A DNA stretch of 18,160 nt. Source: PALSA-894 sp049698215. GTDB taxonomy: Bacteria > Pseudomonadota > Alphaproteobacteria > Rhizobiales > Xanthobacteraceae. Location of the stretch: assembly GCA_049698215.1 (NCBI GenBank), contig JBAVXH010000121.1, positions 1 through 18,160 on the forward strand, read 5' to 3'. Both the position numbers and the translations under genes were made by a program. Below, piece by piece: positions 1 to 6,598 of this stretch. The notes below the pieces were generated by a model, which was not told where the DNA came from, ran no database searches, and saw only the letters and a list, made by a program, of their open reading frames with translations. Each line of letters begins with the position of its first letter. The stretch's first letter is position 1.

Positions 1-443
1 GGCGCGGGCTTGCCGCCGCGCTGATGCTCGGCGCCGACGGCGTGCTGGTCGGCACGCGCTTCTACGCCACGCTGGAGGCGATGGGTCCACACGGCGCCAA
101 GGAGCGCATCGTTTCGGCAAGCGGCGACAAGACCATCCGCGGTATCCTGTTCGATATCGCGCGCCGCAACGTCTGGCCCGCGCCGTACACCGGCCGCGTG
201 CTGGGCAACGAGTTCTCCGAGCAATGGCGCGGGCGCGAGGCGGAGTTGATGCAGCACCAGGCCGACGAGGCTGCGCGCTACGACAAGGCGCGCGAGAGCG
301 GCGATTTCGACACGGCGGCCGTCATCGCGGGCGAGGGGGTCGACATGATCTCGGATATCCCGCCTGCGAAGGATGTGGTGGATCGGATGGTGAAGGAAGC
401 CTCCGCGTTGCTCTCGGGCTCCAACCGCTATCGCATCGCGTGA
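1..443 (+). CDS. Nitronate monooxygenase (2-nitropropane dioxygenase family), C-terminal part
   Basis: The visible 146 codons are the C-terminal end of an FMN-dependent TIM-barrel oxidoreductase of the nitronate monooxygenase / enoyl reductase (FabK-like) type. The barrel end shows the phosphate-binding stretch LAAALMLGADGVLVGTRF, followed by the helical tail with RRNVWPAPYTGR and DTAAVIAGEGVDMI, which I know from annotated members. The family oxidises alkyl nitronates to carbonyl compounds and nitrite, although many members have unknown substrates. The catalytic His and the N-terminal half lie outside the window, so activity cannot be judged. The reading frame enters from the left edge at base 3. 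Its stop TGA shares one base with the ATG of the next gene (TGATG), so the two are probably one operon and translationally coupled. Family confidence is high and substrate is unknown. Confidence 0.88.
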   Translation, partial: RGLAAALMLGADGVLVGTRFYATLEAMGPHGAKERIVSASGDKTIRGILFDIARRNVWPAPYTGRVLGNEFSEQWRGREAELMQHQADEAARYDKARESGDFDTAAVIAGEGVDMISDIPPAKDVVDRMVKEASALLSGSNRYRIA

Positions 444-1297
444 TGGCTGAGGTCATCCAGGCTACGACTACCCCGGGGCTGACCTTCGATGTGCTGAGCG
501 ACGGGCCTGAGCAGGGCGCGCCTGTCTTGTTGCTGCATGGCTTCGCGGAATCCTTCCACACTTGGGATGCGCAGATCGCGGCGCTGGCGCGGGTCGGCTA
601 TCGCGCGATTGCGCCGAGCCAGCGCGGCTACTCGCCGGGCGCGCGGCCGGATCCCGCCGACACCGGCAACTACATTTTCGACAAGCTCGTCGACGACCCG
701 ATGCAGATCGCGGCGCAGCTCGCGCTTGAGCGCTTCCATCTCGTCGGCCACGACTGGGGCGGCAGCATCGCGTGGGGCATCGCTGATCAGTATCCCGAGC
801 GGCTCGCCTCGCTCACCATCCTGTCGCGCCCGCATCCGAATGCCTTCAATCGCGCGCTCGCCTTGCCCGATGGCGAGCAGAAGCGCCGCTCGCGTCATCA
901 CCGGGAATTCCTCGAGCCGGGCGCGGCCTCTGTTGTGCTCGAGAACGATGCCGCTTGGCTGCGCGTGCGCTGGGATGCGGCCGGCGTCCCGAAAGCCGCG
1001 CAGGAGAAGCATCTCGCGGTACTCGGCAATCCGGCCGCCATGGAGGCGGCGCTCGCCTGGTATCGCGCGCGGGGCGCGATCCGCGCGCCGCTCGGCGTCA
1101 TCCGCGTGCCGACGCTCTACATCTGGGGCGACGCCGACGATACGGTCGGCGCCCCCGCTGCCGAATGGACGCGCGAGTTCGTCTCAGCGCCGTACGAGTT
1201 CGCCGTGTTGCCCGGCGGCGGGCATTTCACCGCCGACCAGATGCCGGGGGAGGTGAACGCGCTGATGCTCGCACATCTAAGGCGGAATCCAATGTGA
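443..1297 (+). CDS. Alpha/beta hydrolase, epoxide hydrolase-like (Asp nucleophile)
   Basis: This 284-residue protein has a full alpha/beta-hydrolase fold. The oxyanion HG motif is at 32-33 (LLLHGFAES). The nucleophile elbow VGHDWGG has Asp104 in place of Ser. The acid is probably Asp232 in WGDADDTVG, and the base is His261 in GGGHFTAD. An Asp nucleophile followed by Trp is the pattern of epoxide hydrolases and haloalkane dehalogenases. Tyr207 in the cap (LAWYRARG) fits the epoxide-opening Tyr of soluble epoxide hydrolases, so I favour that group; dehalogenase remains possible. I chose the ATG at 443 because it overlaps the upstream stop by one base and begins the conserved domain about 20 residues later. 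No signal peptide is visible, so the enzyme is cytoplasmic. It is probably cotranscribed with the nitronate monooxygenase-like gene and ends just before repeat copy 1. Confidence 0.87.
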   Translation: MAEVIQATTTPGLTFDVLSDGPEQGAPVLLLHGFAESFHTWDAQIAALARVGYRAIAPSQRGYSPGARPDPADTGNYIFDKLVDDPMQIAAQLALERFHLVGHDWGGSIAWGIADQYPERLASLTILSRPHPNAFNRALALPDGEQKRRSRHHREFLEPGAASVVLENDAAWLRVRWDAAGVPKAAQEKHLAVLGNPAAMEAALAWYRARGAIRAPLGVIRVPTLYIWGDADDTVGAPAAEWTREFVSAPYEFAVLPGGGHFTADQMPGEVNALMLAHLRRNPM

Positions 1298-1311
1298 CAC
1301 CGAAGCCGCTT

Positions 1312-1382
1312 GTCCCCGCGAAAGCGGGGACCCAGAGCCAAGCAAAGAAAGAGCTGGATTCCCGCTTGCGCGGGAATGAGCG
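1312..1382. repeat. 71-bp double-hairpin repeat, copy 1 (between convergent genes)
   Basis: Two perfect 8-bp stems lie in tandem. The first, 1312-1331, is GTCCCCGC-GAAA-GCGGGGAC. The second, 1358-1377, is ATTCCCGC-TTGC-GCGGGAAT. A purine-rich linker joins them. The same 71 bp recurs at 12905-12975 with three substitutions, all in the linker. The element lies 14 bp after the alpha/beta hydrolase stop and 14 bp before the stop of the opposing dehydrogenase gene. It could therefore end transcription from both sides, although no T-run follows either stem. From memory, elements of this CCCCGCGAAAGCGGGG / TTCCCGC-GCGGGAA type are numerous in Bradyrhizobium and related genomes. Confidence 0.85.
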
Positions 1383-1396
1383 TGAGAGTGCGGAGA

Positions 1397-2338
1397 TTAT
1401 TTCTCCGCCAGCGCCGCCTTGATCTTCTCAGGCTCGACCGCGACCTTGATGCCCGCGCGCTCCTGGCTCAGCAGCATCACGGCGCGCGAATCCCGCCCCT
1501 CCCAGCCGCGCGACATCGCCTCGGTCATTTCGGCCAGCGTGAGATTGCAGATGCGCATCGGCAGCCCGAGCTCGCGGCCGAGCTGGTTCGCCAGCGACAC
1601 GTCCTTGTGTGCGAGCTTCAGCGCAAAGGCGGGCGGATCGTAGTTGTTCGGCAGGTATTGATCGATCACCACGTCGAAGGTCTGGCGCCGCCCGGCCGCG
1701 CCCTGGCGCACTGCGTTCCACAGCGCGAGCGGCTCGACACCCGCCTTGATGCCGAGCGCGAAGGTCTCGGCGACCGCGCAGGTCACCGCATAGCTCGACA
1801 TGTTGTGGACCAACTTGGCGATGGTGGCGGCGCCGATCGGCCCGATGTAGGCCGCCTTGTCGCCCATCGCGTCGAGCACAGGCTTGTACTTGTCGAAGGC
1901 GGATTTCTCGCCGCCAATCCAGATCGCGAGCTTGCCGGAGGCCGCGCCCGCCGGTCCTCCGCTCACCGGCGCATCGAGCATGTGCGCGCCCTTTTCGGCG
2001 AAGGTGGCGTTGAGTTTCTTCACCACGCTCGGCGAGTTGGTCGAGAGGTCGAACCACGCCGCGTCCTTGCGGATTCCGGCGAGCAGCCCGTTGTCGCCGG
2101 CCGCGATCCCTTCCACGTCCGTCGGCTCGGGGAGCGATGTGAACAGCACATCGCACTGCTCGGCGACTTTGCGTGGGCTCTCGGCCCACACGGCGCCGGC
2201 ATTGAGATGATGGCTCGCGGCTTGCCGGTGCAGGTCATGCACCACGAGCTTGTAGCCGGCCTTCTGCAGGTTCGCGGCCATCTTGCCGCCCATGGTGCCG
2301 AGCCCGATGAACCCGACCAGTGTGTCCTTTGTTGCCAT
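1397..2338 (-). CDS. 3-hydroxyisobutyrate dehydrogenase family NAD(P)-dependent oxidoreductase
   Basis: This 313-residue beta-hydroxyacid dehydrogenase has the usual family length. The Rossmann motif GFIGLGTMGG is at 9-18, with Asp35 at the end of the second strand favouring NAD. The substrate-binding loop DAPVSGGPAGA is at 122-132. The catalytic Lys175 and Asn179 sit in AATIAKLVHN, and the C-terminal helix carries FALKLAHKD (238-246). The family oxidises 3-hydroxyisobutyrate, 2-hydroxy-3-oxopropionate (tartronate semialdehyde) and similar beta-hydroxyacids. The ATG at 2338 is preceded by GAGG at suitable spacing, and it starts the Rossmann strand at once. The gene begins 7 bp after the stop of the upstream carboxymuconolactone decarboxylase-like gene on the same strand, so they form an operon. 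Which beta-hydroxyacid it uses is not determined. Confidence 0.9.
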   Translation of the reverse strand: MATKDTLVGFIGLGTMGGKMAANLQKAGYKLVVHDLHRQAASHHLNAGAVWAESPRKVAEQCDVLFTSLPEPTDVEGIAAGDNGLLAGIRKDAAWFDLSTNSPSVVKKLNATFAEKGAHMLDAPVSGGPAGAASGKLAIWIGGEKSAFDKYKPVLDAMGDKAAYIGPIGAATIAKLVHNMSSYAVTCAVAETFALGIKAGVEPLALWNAVRQGAAGRRQTFDVVIDQYLPNNYDPPAFALKLAHKDVSLANQLGRELGLPMRICNLTLAEMTEAMSRGWEGRDSRAVMLLSQERAGIKVAVEPEKIKAALAEK

Positions 2339-2345
2339 CGTTTCC

Positions 2346-2681
2346 TCACTCGCTCTTTTTGCCTTCGACCACCACCGTGTAGGCAAGCTGCGCCGCCGAC
2401 ATCGCGGCCGGCCAGCCCGCGTAGAACGCGAGATGCGTGATGATCTCGGAAATCTCTTCCTTGGTGACGCCGTTGTTGAGCGCACGACCCAGGTGCGTTT
2501 CGAGCTGTTCCGGCCGATAGGTCGCGATCAGCGCCGCGACCGTGATCAGGCTGCGGTCGCGCTTGGAGAGACCCGGCCGCTCCCACAGGTCGCCGTACAC
2601 GACATCATTCGTGTAATCGACGAGCGCCGGCACGAAGGTCCTGATGCGGTCGCGTTTGGCGGAAGGCGGTGCCTTGGCCAT
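2346..2681 (-). CDS. Carboxymuconolactone decarboxylase family protein
   Basis: This short protein of 111 residues is of the CMD type. The core reads PEQLETHLGRALNNG (57-71), then VTKEEISEIITHLAFYAGWPAA (72-93). That matches gamma-carboxymuconolactone decarboxylase (PcaC-like) rather than AhpD, because the AhpD CxxC redox pair is absent and His63 of the E-x-H segment is present. PcaC decarboxylates 4-carboxymuconolactone in the protocatechuate branch of the beta-ketoadipate pathway, but no other pca genes are here. A paralogue acting in another ring-cleavage or side-chain route is therefore as likely. The ATG at 2681 has GGGAG about 6 bp upstream. The gene leads a two-gene operon with the dehydrogenase downstream. 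A perfect 14-bp palindrome about 105 bp upstream may regulate it. Confidence 0.85.
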   Translation of the reverse strand: MAKAPPSAKRDRIRTFVPALVDYTNDVVYGDLWERPGLSKRDRSLITVAALIATYRPEQLETHLGRALNNGVTKEEISEIITHLAFYAGWPAAMSAAQLAYTVVVEGKKSE

Positions 2682-2700
2682 GTGTCACTCCCTGATTTGA

Positions 2701-2780
2701 TCGCGCACAATCCCGAAAAGCATGTCCTCGACCCCGATCGGGGATGGATACCGGTTTTCGACAAGGATCATGCGCAAAAG
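2701..2780. repeat. Mosaic intergenic repeat of rhizobial type
   Basis: The segment contains the words AATCCCGAAAAGCATGTCCT, GGATACCGGTTTTCG and GGATCATGCGCAAAAG, which I recall as the building blocks of an abundant intergenic repeat in Bradyrhizobium-like genomes. It includes a perfect 12-bp palindrome, CCCCGATCGGGG (2732-2743). Only one copy is in this window, so its repeat nature rests on recollection and not on a comparison made here. Confidence 0.5.
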
Positions 2781-2786
2781 ATAGAA

Positions 2787-2800
2787 CTAGACTAGTCTAG
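2787..2800. promoter_or_regulatory. Perfect 14-bp palindrome, candidate operator
   Basis: CTAGACTAGTCTAG reads identically on both strands. It is AT-rich compared with its surroundings and lies 105-119 bp upstream of the ATG of the carboxymuconolactone decarboxylase operon. The length and the TAGAC-half-site layout resemble TetR-family operators. No regulator gene lies beside it, so the link is inferred. It could equally be part of the adjacent intergenic repeat. Confidence 0.4.
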
Positions 2801-2859
2801 ACCCGTAGGAAATCGATCGGACGGGCGGACGCACGTTCAGCCACCCGGAACGTCGGACT

Positions 2860-3045
2860 CTAGATCCTAACGTCGGACACGGGACCGAGCGTCTTGATCT
2901 GTCGAAGACAATCCTCATCGGTGGCATGCGGTCCGGTGACGAACGTCCCGCTCACCTTCGTTCCGTACCAGCCCGATTTGACTCCGAGGCGAGTCGCTTC
3001 TGCGGCGTCGACGTGACGCGAGGAGGAATTTGTCGTTGGAGTTCC
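2860..3045 (-). pseudogene. Startless coding-like frame, possible gene remnant
   Basis: On the - strand 61 codons stay open between TAA at 3046-3048 and the TAG ending at 2860. The translation looks protein-like (for example GVKSGWYGTKVSGTFVTGP, then CLRQIKTLGPVSDVRI at the end). It lacks an ATG, GTG or TTG early enough to give a sensible protein, since the only GTG leaves about 31 codons. It may be the 3' end of a decayed gene, possibly a small secreted protein, that lost its start by frameshift or deletion. I do not recognise a family, and chance remains a real alternative. Confidence 0.3.
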
Positions 3046-3126
3046 TTATTGGAGAGATTGCATTTCGGTGTGAGTGCTGGCTGTCGAAGCGTCTTCAAAT
3101 CGGAGGCAGCGCCATCGTCATGCTTT

Positions 3127-3864
3127 TTATGCCGTGAACGACACCGTCAGCCGCGTGCCGCGCTCGCCCTCGCCGGGCGCGAACTGCAAGGTTCCGCCAA
3201 TTTGTTTTGTGAGGGACTGAATGAGCTTCATTCCAAGTCCCTTCTGCTTCATCGGATCGAAATCCGCAGGCAACCCCGGTCCGTCGTCCGAGACCGAAAG
3301 CAGCACGGTCGGGACAGCGGCCTCAATACGGACGATGATGTCGCCCGTCGCATACTTCACCGAATTGGTGATCGCCTCGGCCACCAGAAAGCCGAGCGGT
3401 ATTCCAAGCGCGGTCGGCAGCGTAATCTCCGCGCCCTCGACCACGACCGCCCGCCCGGCGCCCTTCTGCAGCAGCAGGTCCGCGATATCGACGCAGAGCG
3501 TGCGCAGGTATTGCTTGAGCTCGACATTCTTTTGACGATCGAGGAAATGCAATCGCCGATGCACGCGTCCGAACGCGGCGACGCGGCCGGCCGCAATGGT
3601 CAACTGAGCCGCCGCCTCCGGCGTCGGAGCGGCGAGGCTTTGCAGCGACAGGAGGCTCACGATCATCTGCAGGCTGTTGCCCAGCCGGTGATCGAATTCC
3701 TGCGCCATCAGGTCTTGCTGCAGGGACAGAACGCCCATCTCGCGCAGCAGCTCTTTCTCGCGCAGGAGCGAGGCGGCCAAGGCGGCGCTATCCGTCCCGC
3801 GCGCGGGAGCATGCGCGTCGGATTGGCGAAGCTGGCGTTCGTCCGCCAGGTTTGAAATGCTCAA
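3127..3864 (-). CDS. Soluble orphan sensor histidine kinase, HisKA_2/HWE type
   Basis: This histidine kinase has 245 residues. The phosphoacceptor helix EFDHRLGNSLQMIVSLLSLQ (56-75) places the acceptor at His59. The ATPase domain has an N box with Glu163 and Asn167 (VAEAITNSVKYA), a G1 box SDDGPGLP (192-199), a G2 box GLGMKL (209-214) and the C-terminal GTRLTVSF. There is no transmembrane segment and no PAS, GAF or receiver domain, only about 50 N-terminal residues that may form a coiled coil. The usual HRVKNNLQ is HRLGNSLQ here. The start is uncertain: the best fit is TTG at 3864 with AGAAGGG upstream, because the first in-frame ATG (residue 43) would leave almost nothing before the acceptor helix. 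No response regulator adjoins it. In Hyphomicrobiales this class often feeds the PhyR/EcfG general stress response. Confidence 0.87.
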   Translation of the reverse strand: MSISNLADERQLRQSDAHAPARGTDSAALAASLLREKELLREMGVLSLQQDLMAQEFDHRLGNSLQMIVSLLSLQSLAAPTPEAAAQLTIAAGRVAAFGRVHRRLHFLDRQKNVELKQYLRTLCVDIADLLLQKGAGRAVVVEGAEITLPTALGIPLGFLVAEAITNSVKYATGDIIVRIEAAVPTVLLSVSDDGPGLPADFDPMKQKGLGMKLIQSLTKQIGGTLQFAPGEGERGTRLTVSFTA

Positions 3865-4112
3865 GAGTGACCCTTCTCCCGCTGCGAAGCGGAGTTAGAT
3901 TCGTAAAAATGGTCGGGGCGAGCGCGCTCCGAAAGCGCTGCTGTACGAAACCGTACGCCCTTATTCGGCCGATGTCGATGTTTAACTGAGGGATCGCGGC
4001 GTCGAATCAGCGCGCAGGGCTGGTTATCGGCTCTCGTCGTCACCATGTGCCGTCTTGGTCCGCGACAAATCGCAACTCCGATGCATCCCGGACCTCTTGG
4101 AAAGGTCCAGAC

Positions 4113-4493
4113 ATGTTCACGCCCGAGCAATTTCGCGCGAAAGCGGCCGAGTATGCGGAGCGCGTCAAGGGCTCAACGGTAGCGAGCGAGGCGCGTGATT
4201 TTCAGGCCCTCGAGAAGCGGTTCACCGGGCTGGCGAACAATGAGCAATGGCTCGCGGACAACTACGACAAGACAGTGCACGGGCCGGACGGTGACCCGTC
4301 CGCGGACCTCACTATCGCGGACGACGAGGATCTCATGTTGCGCTGCCTTGGGGCGGCAGTCGTCATGCAGTGGGGTACGCTACCGGCGAAGCTGCAAAGA
4401 GAGCTGTTCGACAATGCCACGGCTGTGGGTGAACTCTCCGAGACGGCGGCACGCAGGGGAATGATCGCGGGATTCCTGCACAAGCAGAATTGA
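4113..4493 (+). CDS. Conserved-looking small protein, function unknown
   Basis: The 126-residue product is acidic and soluble, with no signal peptide or membrane segment. The first part (about 1-50), MFTPEQFRAKAAEYAERV and then LEKRFTGLANNEQWLADN, looks like a short helical module I recall at the N-terminus of many small Bradyrhizobium proteins. The second part (about 72-126), with LRCLGAAVVMQWGTLPAKLQ and GELSETAARRGMIAGFLHK, reads like another short helical module found as stand-alone proteins. It may therefore be a fusion of two lineage-specific modules. The ATG at 4113 is supported by GGAAAGG 7 bp upstream; upstream in-frame ATG codons give an unnatural sequence. It is divergent from the histidine kinase (about 250 bp between starts) and could share its control region. 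No function can be assigned. Confidence 0.75.
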   Translation: MFTPEQFRAKAAEYAERVKGSTVASEARDFQALEKRFTGLANNEQWLADNYDKTVHGPDGDPSADLTIADDEDLMLRCLGAAVVMQWGTLPAKLQRELFDNATAVGELSETAARRGMIAGFLHKQN

Positions 4494-4551
4494 CACTGCC
4501 GGGAATGAACAGTGAAAACCTGGATATTCGGAAACGCGAGCGCCAGCTAGT

Positions 4552-5349
4552 CTAGCGTCCCTTGAAGTCCGGCTTGCGCTTCTCGTTGAAGGCGCGCACG
4601 CCCTCGAGCCGGTCCTGCGTGCCGACCATCTTGTTGTAGACGTCGATCTCGAAGAACAGCGCCGAGCGCAGGTCCATCTGCATGCCGTAGTGCATCGAGC
4701 GCTTGGCCTGCCGGGTCGCGATCGGCGCGTTGTTGGCGATCGCCTGCGCGGTCGCGATCGTCTCCTCCATCAGCTTCTCGGGCGCGCAGAGCTGGTTGAC
4801 CACGCCCCATTCCAGCGCCTGCTCGGCGGAGAACGGCCGGCCGGTGAGCAGGATCTCCTTGGCGCGGCGCGCCCCAACGGTGCGCGGCAGGAATTGGGTG
4901 CCGCCGGCGCCGGGCATGATGCCAAGCGTGATCTCGGGTAGGCCGAAGCGCGCGCTCGTGCTCGCATAGGCGAAATCGCAGGTGAGAATGAGTTCGCAGC
5001 CGCCGCCGAACGCCGCGCCGTTCACCGCACCGATCAGCGGGATCGGGCAGTCGAGCAACGAGAGTGTCATGCGCTCGAACAGCGCATGTTGCTTGAGCCA
5101 CTGCTCGTCGGTCATGCCGTTGCGCTCTTTCAGGTCGCCGCCCGCGCAGAACGCCTTGTCGCCGGTGCCGGTGAGGATCACGCAGCGATAGTCCCGGGTG
5201 TCGTTGATCAGCCGGGTGAACACGTCGTGCAGATCGGCGCCGACTTGCGTCGAAATCGCGTTGCGCACCTCGGGGCGGTTGATGCGCACGACCAGCAGGT
5301 GCTCGCCCGGCTCCTCCAACGCGAGGGTCTCGTACTTCAGGTCTTTCAT
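4552..5349 (-). CDS. Enoyl-CoA hydratase/isomerase (crotonase) family protein
   Basis: This is a full-length crotonase of 265 residues. The oxyanion-hole segments are KAFCAGGDLK (65-74) and GAAFGGGCEL (111-120). Both glutamates used by hydratases are present: Glu119 in GGGCEL and Glu139 in GLPEITLGIMPGAGGTQ. It can therefore catalyse syn-hydration of a 2-enoyl-CoA, which separates it from isomerase-only or dehalogenase-only members. The ATG at 5349 overlaps the stop of the upstream CoA-transferase by 4 bp (ATGA), so the two are translationally coupled. This suggests that the hydratase acts on the CoA thioester made by its partner. The gene ends in TAG at 4552; a small + strand gene lies 58 bp beyond. 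Chain length and substrate are unknown. Confidence 0.92.
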   Translation of the reverse strand: MKDLKYETLALEEPGEHLLVVRINRPEVRNAISTQVGADLHDVFTRLINDTRDYRCVILTGTGDKAFCAGGDLKERNGMTDEQWLKQHALFERMTLSLLDCPIPLIGAVNGAAFGGGCELILTCDFAYASTSARFGLPEITLGIMPGAGGTQFLPRTVGARRAKEILLTGRPFSAEQALEWGVVNQLCAPEKLMEETIATAQAIANNAPIATRQAKRSMHYGMQMDLRSALFFEIDVYNKMVGTQDRLEGVRAFNEKRKPDFKGR

Positions 5350-6509
5350 GACGCGGCTTTCTTGGGGACAGGCGGTTCGGAGAGGAGATCGTTGTGCTCG
5401 CCGAGAGCCGGCGCGGAGTGGCGATAGGGCGGGCGCACGCCGTCGAATTCGAGCGGCAGGCCGGCGAGCGTCATGTCGAGGTCGGGCGCTTTCTGCAGCA
5501 TGCCGAGTGCGGCGGTCTGCGCCGACGCCGCGACCTGCGCGACGTTCTCGATCGGCGCCGCCGGCACGCCCGCCGCATCGAGCCGGGTCAGCCACTCGGC
5601 GATCGGCCGCGCGCGGAAAATCTCTTCCAGCATCGGGATGAGCGTGCGGCGGTTTTCCACGCGCTTCGAATTGGTGGCGAAGCGCGCGTCCGCGGCAAAG
5701 TCCTGCTCGATTGCGCCGCAGAGCGCGCGGAACAAGTTGTCATTGCCGGCCGCCACCATGATGTAGCCGTCGCGGGTCGGAAAGGCCTGATGCGGCACGA
5801 TTTCAGCCACGCCCGATCCCATCGGGCGGCGCATCGGGCCCCCCGACAGATAGGCGCCGATCTGCGCGCCCATCCAGCCAATCGCGGTCTCGAACAGCGA
5901 GGTCGAGACATGGCAGCCTTCACCGGTCACATGGCGGCGGTTGAGCGCCGCCAGGATGCCCATCGCGGCCCACATGCCGGCGCCCTGATCGACGATCGAG
6001 CAGCCGACGCGCACCGGCTCGCCGCCCTCCACGCCCGTGATGCTCATGATGCCGCCGTGCGCCTGCATCAGCGGGTCGTAGCCGGGGCGCTCTTTCAAGG
6101 GGCCGGTGCGGCCGTAGGCGCCGAGGTCGCAGTAGATGAGCGACGGCTTCTTGGCGCGCAACGCGGCGGCGCCGAGCCCCAGCTTGTCGATCGCGCCGGG
6201 CCGCATGTTCTGCAGCACCACGTCGGCATGGTCGAGGATGAACGCGATCAGCCGCTCGCAGGTGATGCGGTCGCGCAAATCGAGCGCGAGCCCGCGCTTG
6301 TTGTGGTTGAGCACATGGAACAGCGTCGAAGTGCCGTGCGCGAAGGGCGGCCCCCAGTCGCGCGCATAGTCGCCTTTATCGGGGCTCTCCACCTTGATCA
6401 CATCGGCGCCGAGATCGGCGAGGATCGAGCCCGCGTAGGGGCCGGCGACGCTGTGGCAGAACTCGACGACGGTGACGCCGGCCAGCGGCAGGTTGGCGTT
6501 TTCTCCCAT
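5346..6509 (-). CDS. Family III CoA-transferase (CaiB/BaiF type)
   Basis: This 387-residue protein has the normal family length. The N-terminal motif LPLAGVTVVEFCHSVAGPYA (7-26) is followed by LADLGADVIKVE (30-41), NHNKRGLALDL (68-78) and the catalytic Asp145 in RPGYDPLMQAHGG. The Asp forms the acyl-anhydride and CoA-thioester intermediates in formyl-CoA transferase and its relatives. Family members move CoA between carboxylates such as formate/oxalate, carnitine/butyrobetaine, succinate/benzylsuccinate and mesaconyl-CoA. The specific pair here cannot be told. The ATG at 6509 has only a weak ribosome-binding site. The gene is coupled by a 4-bp overlap to the enoyl-CoA hydratase. The aldolase gene lies 89 bp upstream on the same strand, separated by a hairpin. 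Confidence 0.92.
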   Translation of the reverse strand: MGENANLPLAGVTVVEFCHSVAGPYAGSILADLGADVIKVESPDKGDYARDWGPPFAHGTSTLFHVLNHNKRGLALDLRDRITCERLIAFILDHADVVLQNMRPGAIDKLGLGAAALRAKKPSLIYCDLGAYGRTGPLKERPGYDPLMQAHGGIMSITGVEGGEPVRVGCSIVDQGAGMWAAMGILAALNRRHVTGEGCHVSTSLFETAIGWMGAQIGAYLSGGPMRRPMGSGVAEIVPHQAFPTRDGYIMVAAGNDNLFRALCGAIEQDFAADARFATNSKRVENRRTLIPMLEEIFRARPIAEWLTRLDAAGVPAAPIENVAQVAASAQTAALGMLQKAPDLDMTLAGLPLEFDGVRPPYRHSAPALGEHNDLLSEPPVPKKAAS

Positions 6510-6575
6510 GGCGGAACGCTAGCGAACCCTCTCCATAGCGTCAAAGAGCTCCTGGATGCGGCCCGCTTTCCTTCT

Positions 6576-6590
6576 CCCCGCTTCGCGGGG
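6576..6590. terminator. GC hairpin after the aldolase gene, possible terminator
   Basis: CCCCGC-TTC-GCGGGG is a perfect 6-bp stem with a three-base loop, 8 bp beyond the stop of the aldolase gene on the - strand. No T-run follows in either direction, so a classical intrinsic terminator is not shown. The flanking CTTCTC and GGGCGAGGG suggest a member of the short CTTCTCCCCGCTTCGCGGGG palindromes common in rhizobial intergenic regions. A diverged relative occurs at about 3874-3893. Confidence 0.4.
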
Positions 6591-6598
6591 CGAGGGAA

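Larger units (their letters stand above)
2682..3126. other. Gene-poor stretch, 445 bp
   Basis: No intact gene fits here. The stretch holds, in order, the leader of the carboxymuconolactone decarboxylase operon, a mosaic intergenic repeat (about 2701-2780), a 14-bp palindrome (2787-2800), a 10-bp direct repeat (2849-2858 and 2869-2878) and a coding-like frame without a start on the - strand (2860-3045). These are described separately. The remainder shows nothing I recognise. Confidence 0.7.

Noticed and set aside
1310..2440. Long + strand frame beginning in repeat copy 1 and running opposite the dehydrogenase
   Set aside because: It starts inside the hairpin repeat and then mirrors a clear - strand gene, so it is a shadow.
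3943..3956. GTACG-AAAC-CGTAC inverted repeat between the kinase and the divergent small gene
   Set aside because: Five-base arms are too short to claim an operator without other copies or conservation.
3861..4130. 89-codon - strand frame whose stop overlaps the TTG of the histidine kinase
   Set aside because: The overlap is attractive for coupling, but the translation is Arg-rich and unlike a protein, and it covers the start of the divergent small gene.
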